64,000 bases of DNA, from positions 86,562,319 to 86,626,318 of the forward strand of contig OX235264.1 in NCBI GenBank assembly GCA_944472135.2, written 5' to 3'. Origin of the DNA: Trichobilharzia regenti (lineage: Eukaryota > Platyhelminthes > Trematoda > Strigeidida > Schistosomatidae). The notes beneath the pieces are model-generated. The model had not been told where the DNA came from and searched no databases. It worked only from the letters and a program-made list of their open reading frames with translations. Position numbers and translations under genes: made by a program. Shown piece by piece: positions 56,691 to 64,000 of this stretch. Each line of letters starts with the position of its first letter. Position 1 is the first letter of the stretch.

Positions 56691-58073
56691 CTTCGGTAAA
56701 TGTCGGACACTACGTCATGATTTCAAGGTTATTCTGAGAATCGCCACTGTACAAACGCACATAATGTGTCTTCAGGATAATAGCAAAGAGCGGGAAGTAT
56801 GTGAAAGCAAACTCAATAACAGGACAAAACGGCGCACACCCCAGATGTCTTTACGTACCTGATCGTGAGGCTGTTATTCAAATTCACCAAATTACCGGAC
56901 TATGTCGTAGTGTGCATTTACCTCGGCTAAATTTTTCGGCGAAAAACAGTGAATGTCGCGAGTGTTCGTAAAAAATCGTAAGCAGACTGCTAAGTAAGAC
57001 AAAAGACAGTTTTATAACACACGGAAAATGACGCACAACAGACCTTTGGTAAATAGACCACAGAAAACTACACCAGATATCCACGTCTCTGTCCGGGATA
57101 AGGAAAACATAGAGTAAATTAATAAAAGATGGTGAGTGTAGCCTATGTGCAAAAGAGCACAGACGAAAAAAACAATGGGTTGATCACTGGAAAGGGCTCC
57201 TTAATCCAGCACCACATGAAAATTGCCTGGAGACAGCACCAACAGCAGGCAAAAAACTACCCGCGGAAACATCCAAAAAATGTAGTTCGCTTGAATGAGG
57301 TCAAGCTAGTCAAGACCAGATAGGATGGCAGCAAGACAGGTGGGTTTTTTCTCATATCAGTAACAATGACAACAACATCGCAATGCAATAACACCGAAAA
57401 CTCGACGAAAAAAGAAAAGATGAGAAGTCCGACTGTCGACGTGGAGAGCTTTTACTGTCTCGCATCAACGGTAGGAATGATTGACAGCTTTTGCGTGTAT
57501 ATATGCTTTAAAATGACCATGAAAGAGAGTCAGGACAATGATTAGTTAAGATAGTCAACAGCTATTAGGATTTCAAGGGCCATAAGTGGAGTGAGAGTAA
57601 ACGATGTCATAAATCAACAAGTCGGGTGAAGGCTATATAAATAGCCACGTAAAAATGACATGTAGAAAATCAGGTCATATATATGAATCTCATTTGTCGG
57701 CTATATGATAGAGACACGTGTCAGGCGACCCACAGCGGAAAACTTAGCGAAGCCTTTGCAGTTATTACAAGAGTAAGGTAAGGCTGTCTCTAATCACCCA
57801 TCACATTCCTGACTGTCGTGAACTGGATTATGCATCGGACTGTGGAGAGTGAGAATACGAGAATACGCTGGACCGATAAGAAGTCTATGGAAGATCTGGA
57901 TATCTCAGATGATATATCTCCAATGTCACACAAACCCGAAGACCTGCAGGCGAAAACCAACTAGTTGACACAAAAGTCAGGTAGAGAATACAAGACTTCA
58001 AGTGAGCAAGTCGAAAACAAATGTGATGAATACCAACAAATACAGCAAGACCCAGTTACCATCAACGAAGAAA
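56691..58073. other. Unassigned stretch
   Basis: Base composition is less AT-rich than usual here, suggesting old mobile-element sequence. A forward frame at 57129-57323 (KGSLIQHHMKIAWRQHQQQA) and another at 56653-56862 have no recognised family. No gene supported. Confidence 0.25.
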
Positions 58074-58242
58074 ACTTTTTTTGATTTACAGCCTGATTCC
58101 ACACTGTATTTTGTACAAGTATGGAATTTTCAGCATGGATATCGGTAGCCCAAATTTTGCAGGCCGACCATAGATATCAGGGGATCGAACCTCGGACCAT
58201 GTGCATGGTCGGCGAGAGTCCTAACCACTGTGCCACCGACTC
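58074..58242 (-). mobile_element. SINE family 1
   Basis: Minus strand: GTCGGTGGCACAGTGGTTAG (A box), GAGGTTCGATCCCC (B box), then TTTGGGCTACCGATATCCAT and CAGTGTGGAATCAGGCTGTA, with an A-rich tail. Both Pol III boxes are intact. Confidence 0.85.
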
Positions 58243-58254
58243 ACATCGAAGTGG

Positions 58255-58600
58255 TCCACTTCCTTCACCTGCCTAGTAAGGACGGCCCCAACTTAACGCA
58301 GCAGAACCGGAAAAGTAAAGAAGACCTTAATCTCTCTGAAAAAAGATTGGAAAATTTTCTGTACTTAGCAAAAAGAACAATATTCAAGTTTTCAACACCA
58401 ATGTTAAGTCACTTCTCTGTGGGTCAGAAACTTACAGTGCGTGTCTTGAGAAGCATTTCAAACAGGCCGCCGCACACATCTATCGACAGCTGCCTTCTCT
58501 CCATACTGAAAATATATTGACCAGAAAGAATCGGCAACAAGCAATTCTGGTAAGGAACCAGTCACGAACGTACAGCTCAACAAACATGTAGAAGAAAATA
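58255..58600 (+). mobile_element. RTE-like non-LTR retrotransposon fragment (family B)
   Basis: The forward frame reads TIFKFSTPMLSHFSVGQKLT and IDSCLLSILKIY, followed by PERIGNKQFW after a stop. This corresponds to the family-B segment (YGAETW, then INSCLRKILxIxWPDxISNxxLW) that precedes KWIGHTLRK. Decayed and lying between two SINEs. Confidence 0.5.
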
Positions 58601-58632
58601 GAGGTAGATCGGGTGCGCAGTGTGCAGACCAC

Positions 58633-58840
58633 TATTTTTTTATTTTTATTTTTTTATTTATTTTTGATTACAGCTTGATTCCACACTGTATTTTGTACAA
58701 GTATGGAATTTTCAGCAGGGATATCGATAGCCCAAATTTTGCAGGCCGACCATAGATATCACGTGGGCATCGGCAGCGGATCGAACCTCGCACCTTATGC
58801 ATGGTCGGCGAGAGTCCTAACCACTGTGCCACCGACGCAC
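58633..58840 (-). mobile_element. SINE family 1
   Basis: Complete minus-strand copy. The head GTGCGTCGGTGGCACAGTGG is near 58840, the B-box-like GAGGTTCGATCCGC is near 58785, and the long T-rich stretch at 58633-58665 is its A-rich tail. Confidence 0.85.
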
Positions 58841-58859
58841 TACTTTAGACTCTGAAATT

Positions 58860-59713
58860 CAGCAAGGTGGGGTCCGTTGCTTATACCCATGTAGGTTGCT
58901 TGTGTGTGTATATGACAAACATAGTCGTTTCTTACGATCTCTGTCCCGCCCAAAAAGAGTCATATCGCTTATAATGACGTTTCTGTCGGCAGTGTAAGAA
59001 GTCGTTCATTTTCTGCTAGTATTATTATTTTGAAGTTCAGATACGAATGCAGTTTCCTGATTTCATCTGTTTTCATTGTCAGCCCTCTCATGTCTCTATA
59101 TAGGAACCTGACAGTTAGTCTTGCCAACTTGCCTCGGTGTGAGATGGTTGATGCGGTGTAGACTGCTGGCTGTGGCCGATTCTGATGGAACCGGCATTAA
59201 TCCTGTTCTTTCCTGAGATGATATAGATTTTCATACTCACTTTCGCACCTCTGTAGTGCAACTGTGGCATGGCGATGAACTGTAACCGCAGTGTGCCTCT
59301 GAACAAGGCTTCGAGGTCAGTTTCTGAAGCGCCATATGTGTCCGGTAATATATAATTCAGCCTAGTACCCTTACTGGAGCATTCCAGCCATTTGCTCTTA
59401 GGAGTGTGATTTAAGAGATAACAGCCTTCGTGGTTAGATCGATATGAGTTGAATCCGACGAAGCGGTCAAGAGGTACATGGGAACTTATTATCAAAATGG
59501 TTATCCATTTGGCTCGACCTGTGTGGTTTCGTCAAGAGAAAATATATAATGTTGCTGCAAGGAATATGTATTAGTTCCTTGAGGTCGTGCGAGACGGAGC
59601 TGATTCCTCCTGCTTACGAAATCCCACAGCTTAAACCTTAGTCCCGACAAAACGTAGTACGGTAATATACTTTTTAGACGAGATTCAACCGTCAGATTAC
59701 CCCTGGCTGTCAA
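58860..59713 (-). other. Decayed coding-like stretch, possibly a non-LTR 5' part
   Basis: Two minus-strand frames are open: 59501-59713 (LPYYVLSGLRFKLWDFVSRR) and 59115-59495 (LECSSKGTRLNYILPDTYGA). Near 59030-59115 a third reads TVRFLYRDMRGLTMKTDEIR and HSYLNFKIIILAEN. The last is reminiscent of the start of an AP-endonuclease (VRTL, then IIALTE). The assignment is weak; I found no catalytic box. Confidence 0.25.
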
Positions 59714-60405
59714 TTATGTTTAAATAACCATAAAAGATACAGCAAACGCAGGTTTGTGCAAAGGAATAGAGACAAAAACATGAAAAACTGCATGAAAAAG
59801 TTTTTCAGCACTATGCTGAATTTTCAGGTTATTTGTTTTTACAGCGATCACGTAGCAGACACATCCTTTCTATTTTATCGAGTGAGGATGACGCTACTAT
59901 AGGGTTAGCACCTGATTATGTGGCAGTGATTTGAGACAGCTAGAAGTAGTGTTTAGAGGAGGTTTATTTGTCAAAAAAGTCAGTTTTCTCAAGTGGACAA
60001 TCTAGAAAAAAGGACTTCCCCTGTTTGTGAGATTCACGAACAACAGTTTTCAAAGTGCGCACAAAAGTTAGGATCAGTGCATATAAGTGATTTGACTTAT
60101 GAATAAGATCGTTTTAGCTTAGAAGATGAATTAAGGAAGTATAACAGCAACATGTCATGTTTCTGGGGATCGTCCCTAACTTCGAGATCACTCATATCTT
60201 CAGTTGTGCAAAAAAACTGCTTGTATAACTCTATTCTCTTGTTCCCAGGATCGAAGGAACAACCTAATTTTGAAATATTGGGTTTTCTCCTAAATATGTT
60301 CTGCTTTTAATCTCATATTCTCTCTGGTGCTACTTCATGAAGTCATTTGTTAGACGCGCACTTATGGAATAAGGAGCTACATGTATGAGTTCAACCTCGT
60401 AACGT
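59714..60405. other. Upstream flank of the NEMP1-like gene
   Basis: No other gene seen. It should hold the promoter of the NEMP1-like gene, but no clear element can be pointed to. Confidence 0.3.
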
Positions 60406-61839
60406 ATGTTTGTAATCACTTCGTGCATTTTTTATTTACTACTTCGGCTTGTGTGTTCAACTGAGACACTACAAACAGTCTATCACCTACAAGAAAGTCT
60501 TGAAATTCCGGTCGTTCACAAGGAGTCTTTCGTAATATGTCCAGTATTGTCAGCTGTTCGAGACTGGCCCTTCATGGTTTTCGGACATTACTTAGTTAAT
60601 GTTGGCTATGATGTTACAAATAGTCTAGGATTTTCAGAGCCATCTTTCAAAGTCCATACTAGATGGTTGGGACAGTCTGATACAGAGTCAGTAAAGCAAA
60701 TGAGTGGCCTACATGATTCAACCAGCTTGATTGACTTCCATATAACCGCTTTCGAAGCAGATGACAGTAAAAACAACGAGATAATACAATCAAATAACTC
60801 AAAAGTCTTTTTCACATTACCCCCCACTCCTAATATGTGTTTTATGATATTTGACATACAGCCAACCTACAAGCACTCCGGTCGGTTGAAAATCTCTTCT
60901 GCTCTTGAGTTTGACAGAAACCGTTTAGTCCAGTCGTCAGTAGGTCTTCTCATAGTTATTTGCTCGAATTCTCTAGCGAACTCTATAGTCTTTTATTACC
61001 TATCCGGTGTCAGTATTATTGTTTTCTGCTGTTTACTCCTTATTATAATGATTTTGATAAAAATGATGCCAATGAGACGAGTAGGAGCTATGTTGCAAGG
61101 TGCGGTTTTTTTCCTTGGTGGTACTCTCGGCTTGACGTTTGTGTTGATTAAATATCTCCGTTCTGTGGTCTTTAATGCGATGATGTCAAACTGGGAATTT
61201 GTCTTTGGCTATGTGTCAGTCGTATCAATTTGTTCCTTTGTAATATTATACTGGCTACAAGTACCAGACAAACTGATACAAAGTTACCCTCGTACAAAAA
61301 TCATAACCACAATATTCTTACGTTTGACTGGAAGCCTTTTATTTGTATACAGTATGCGCTTGCCTGTTGTCAACTTCTCAGATCTAACCTTTCTAAAATT
61401 CATTGAGAACAGATTTGCTTTGTCTGGTATTTTTGAAGCATTAGACAAATATTCAGATTTACTTATACGCGTTTGCATGATTTTTTGTGTAAATATTATT
61501 ACCACTATACTGCAACGTCATTTAAACCATTCCAAAAAGCCTGAAAGTTTTTCCAAGATATCTGTACAAAACCAGGTTTTTAATACTCCGCACACATGCC
61601 AACATTATATGCCTGGTTCACCGTGGGCTGCTTCTTCCCCTTGCTACCATGATGCTGGTTTCGTGTCAGAGAAAGATACCAGTTATGGATTACATTCTCA
61701 ATTTTCAGACTATAACGTTATGAAAAGTACTCCATGGACCTCGGAGCATCCTTCTATACATAAAAGACAATCCTATGTATCTCGACGAGAGAGCCAACAT
61801 TTATGTAAATATGAAATATTAACTGATGATGAAGATTAA
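60406..61839 (+). CDS. NEMP1: Nuclear envelope integral membrane protein 1 (NEMP1/TMEM194-like)
   Basis: 477 residues in one exon. Residues 1-18 (MFVITSCIFYLLLRLVCS) are a signal peptide. A lumenal domain runs to about 175 with PVLSAVRDWPFMVFGHY and FTLPPTPNMCFMIFDI. Hydrophobic segments follow at about 178-198, 201-219, 230-249, 264-283, 298-317 and 354-372. SNSLANSIVFYYLSGVSIIV, then KMMPMRRVGAMLQGAVFFLG and SNWEFVFGYVSVVSICSFVI match the NEMP core (SRSVVFYYSSG, LLVGG, YWQYLLGYV). The tail is polar and ends EILTDDED, and contains Ser-rich stretches. NEMP proteins sit in the inner nuclear membrane, bind emerin and support nuclear stiffness, especially in the germline. The ATG chosen gives a proper signal peptide. 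Having no intron is notable in this genome; AATAAA follows at 61914. Confidence 0.85.
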   Translation: MFVITSCIFYLLLRLVCSTETLQTVYHLQESLEIPVVHKESFVICPVLSAVRDWPFMVFGHYLVNVGYDVTNSLGFSEPSFKVHTRWLGQSDTESVKQMSGLHDSTSLIDFHITAFEADDSKNNEIIQSNNSKVFFTLPPTPNMCFMIFDIQPTYKHSGRLKISSALEFDRNRLVQSSVGLLIVICSNSLANSIVFYYLSGVSIIVFCCLLLIIMILIKMMPMRRVGAMLQGAVFFLGGTLGLTFVLIKYLRSVVFNAMMSNWEFVFGYVSVVSICSFVILYWLQVPDKLIQSYPRTKIITTIFLRLTGSLLFVYSMRLPVVNFSDLTFLKFIENRFALSGIFEALDKYSDLLIRVCMIFCVNIITTILQRHLNHSKKPESFSKISVQNQVFNTPHTCQHYMPGSPWAASSPCYHDAGFVSEKDTSYGLHSQFSDYNVMKSTPWTSEHPSIHKRQSYVSRRESQHLCKYEILTDDED

Positions 61840-61913
61840 TATATGTTATTCTGTTTAGACATAGAAAACTGTCTGCATTTCTTGTATCTTGATTTTAATT
61901 GTTGTCATTTTGT

Positions 61914-61919
61914 AATAAA
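61914..61919 (+). promoter_or_regulatory. Polyadenylation signal of the NEMP1-like gene
   Basis: AATAAA in TTTTGTAATAAAAGACTT, 75 bp after the stop codon, giving a short 3' UTR. Confidence 0.65.
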
Positions 61920-62089
61920 AGACTTCAACCATACTTTGTGTTTCTGAAGATATTTTCACAATAAGTACGCTATCCATTTGCGTTTTACGAGGCTCAGTAT
62001 ACTCGAATTTTAAAGAAATACTTAAAGCATTGTGATTCTTTAAAATACTATGTGGGCTTCGAATTCCCAGCGTTCTAGGAACATAATTT

Positions 62090-62710
62090 GGTTTACAAAC
62101 TCGTACTCCATATTAGCTGTCTTTGGTCATAGGTGTCTGCGTTCTGTATCCCGTGTGAAGTGGCATAATAAGGTGAACAATATTGAGGTTAGGTGTCGAG
62201 TTCTAGGTAAGGAGGGGAAATCAATCGACGAAGTTGTGAAGTTACAAAGACTGAGATGGTTAGGACATGTGTTACGAATGCCTAGTCATCGCCTTCCTCG
62301 ACGAGCAATGATAGCGGATATAGGGTCAGGCTGGAAAAAAACTAGAGGTGGTCAAACCAAAACTTGGCACCAGTCAATGAGATCTACAACAGTTAGTCTA
62401 AGCCACGTAGGGAGGTGTAGACTTCCTGGTTGGGGTCCTCGGGATGGTAAAAATCAATGGTTGAAAACAATTGGTGACATGGTTCAAAATCGTTCTCGAT
62501 GGCACAGATGCATCCAATCCTTGTGACTTATGATCTCCAATGAAACTGTTTTGTTCTTCGTTATTACTCTAACTTTGTCTCATACCTCTGTTTACTGTCT
62601 CTATTATGCTTTTCTTGTACTTTCTTCTCTTGCTTTGTGTGCTACAAGGAGGGAGTGTGGCGACTTGAACTGCCGCACATTTGTGCAAAGTTCTATGTCG
62701 AAAACAGACA
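62090..62710 (+). mobile_element. RTE-like non-LTR retrotransposon, 3' end (family A)
   Basis: Forward frame from 62110: [60 protein letters not shown] and GRCRLPGWGPRDGKNQW. It is followed by the tail to CAGACAGACC at 62712. Better preserved than 1008-1515. It begins 171 bp downstream of the NEMP1-like polyadenylation signal. Confidence 0.9.
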
Positions 62711-62794
62711 GACCCTATATCACTATGTCGCACTGGCTCTTCGGCTCTTATTTTATTAACAACCTTTACAGCTGTGTCTACAGCTAACTGGATG

Positions 62795-64000
62795 TTGTAC
62801 CAGGCTTCCCCAAGAGACAAGTCTTGCTGCCAAGTAAGAGCTTACGGAGAGTTATCATCTGAAATGGTGACAACCAGCGATGTCCACTGTCTCCATTTCT
62901 GTTTAATTTTATCATAGATGTACTAATGAACTTAGCCCTAACTGAATTCAAGGACTGACTGGTTACCAGGGAATAATCTTGTTGACTTAGAATATGCAGA
63001 TGGTATAGTCCTTTTAGGTTAAGACGCTGAAAAAATGCAGAAGAGTCCTCTGAACACCTTGACAGGCAGCAATCTTCGAATATTTGGTATGCGATTTGCT
63101 CCCTTTGTCAAATGTAAGATGGTGCTACAGGGCTGGACTACACTGACTCCTAGCTTAGAAATAAGGAGTGAAGTGGTAGACAGTGTTGACCACTTCACTT
63201 ATTTGGGAAGTTGCATCAATCAGTGCCAACGGGTTGATCGCTGATGAGATCTCAGCACGGGCACTGAAGGCTCGTTTCGCATATGCCAGTTTACTCCATC
63301 TCTGGCATAGACGTGAAATCCAACTGGCAGTCGACCAGAGGGCGGATGTACTGATAAAAAAACAGTTCGTTCTTTCCTCCTTTAAGGGTGTAAGACATGG
63401 CCATTGAAGGTGGAAGATATGCAAAGGCCAGCTGTCTTTGATCATAGGTGTCTGCATTCTATCTCCCGTGTGATGTGGTATGATAAGACGAGCGATATTG
63501 AGGTTAGGTATCGGTCGAGTGGTAGGTAAGGAGGAGAAATCCATCGACGAGGCTGTGAAGTTACATCGATTGAGAGGGTTAGGGCGTGTTACGTACTCCT
63601 AGACATCGCCTTCCTCGACGGTCAATGTTAGCTGGCATATAATCAAGTTGAAAAAGAGCTAGTGGTTGTCAAACCACAACATGGCTTCATCAGTCAATAC
63701 AATCCACAACAGTTAACTTATGCTACGTAGGGAGGTGTAGCATTTTTTGGTGGGGTCCTTGAGTTGGTAAGAACCAATGACGAGATAATTGGTGATATGG
63801 CTCATAACCGTTCTCAATGGCGCAGATGCATCCACTCCTTGTGATTTATAATGTCGAATAAAATGCCATTGTTTTTCCATATTACTATTGTTTTTGCCTC
63901 ATATTTCTGTTTATTATCTGTCTTCACTTGCTTTGTGTGCTACATGGAGTGTGGCAACTCGAACTACTGCACATATGTGCAGAGTTCTACGTTGGAACCA
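62795..64000 (+). mobile_element. RTE-like non-LTR retrotransposon (family A), runs off the window
   Basis: A second copy directly downstream: QVRAYGELSSEMVTTSDVH, then NLRIFGMRFAPFVKCKM, EVVDSVDHFTYLGSC and NGLIADEISARALKARFAYA. The RLRGLGRVT-type segment and the tail CATGGAGTGTGGCAACTCGA follow at 63940. The YADD box appears as YADG (near 62990), and several frameshifts are visible. The 3' end is cut by the window edge. Confidence 0.85.

Noticed and set aside
58074..58242. tRNA-like A and B boxes here and at 1862-2080, 13860-14092, 20219-20443 and 28809-29002 as tRNA genes
   Set aside because: They lack a full acceptor stem and anticodon arm and are followed by shared non-tRNA bodies with A-rich tails. 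They are SINE heads.
1..64000. CRISPR array, bacterial operon, phage or plasmid features
   Set aside because: Spliceosomal introns, polyadenylation signals and eukaryotic retroelements throughout; no regularly spaced repeats of CRISPR type were seen.

Overview
This is a eukaryotic, AT-rich, gene-poor and repeat-rich window, most likely from a blood fluke (Schistosoma or a close digenean). That inference rests on the mobile-element mix: RTE-clade and CR1-clade non-LTR elements, Penelope-like elements with a GIY-YIG domain, BEL/Pao and CsRn1-like Ty3/gypsy gag remnants, and tRNA-headed SINE-like repeats, some carrying hammerhead-like sequence. Two genes also show very short introns at the 5' end and kilobase introns further 3', as described for schistosomes. 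No species is claimed.

Five host genes can be read with confidence. The 3' end of a GIT-family ArfGAP scaffold gene lies at 3839-5786 (+, two exons). A complete HAD phosphatase of the phosphoglycolate phosphatase / 4-nitrophenylphosphatase family occupies 25988-30192 (-, six exons). URM1 is at 40108-40395 (+). BBS5 is at 40453-45871 (-, ten exons), converging on URM1 with 57 bp between the stop codons. A NEMP1/TMEM194-type nuclear-envelope membrane protein is at 60406-61839 (+, single exon). An unrecognised possible first exon lies at 18940-19215 (-). A decayed FAR1/MULE-ZSWIM-like coding relic lies at about 31.9-33.8 kb.

Region by region: 1-3.8 kb holds Penelope and RTE 3' fragments, SINEs and a fold-back element. 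3.8-5.8 kb is the GIT end. 7.6-9.4 kb is a nearly intact Penelope-like element with one frameshift. 9.7-25.3 kb is mostly SINE, RTE and Penelope debris plus two more fold-back elements. 26-30.2 kb is the phosphatase gene. 30.2-38.5 kb holds CR1 copies in opposite orientations around the ZSWIM-like relic, then an RTE copy. 40.1-45.9 kb is the URM1/BBS5 pair. 46.8-56.1 kb is a mosaic LTR-retrotransposon cluster: a truncated gypsy gag joined to an LTR, an LTR split by a CR1-type insertion, and a 2,402-bp near-identical tandem duplication of a gag-LTR unit. 56.1-60.4 kb is more debris. NEMP1 and two RTE copies end the window.

The genes do not form an operon or a shared pathway. BBS5 (ciliary BBSome), GIT (adhesion and Arf signalling), URM1 (tRNA thiolation and urmylation), the phosphatase (metabolite repair) and NEMP1 (nuclear envelope) are unrelated housekeeping or cell-biology genes. 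The most unusual structures are three fold-back elements whose inverted arms carry hammerhead-like sequence, in two cases around a tRNA-like centre, and the mosaic LTR cluster.
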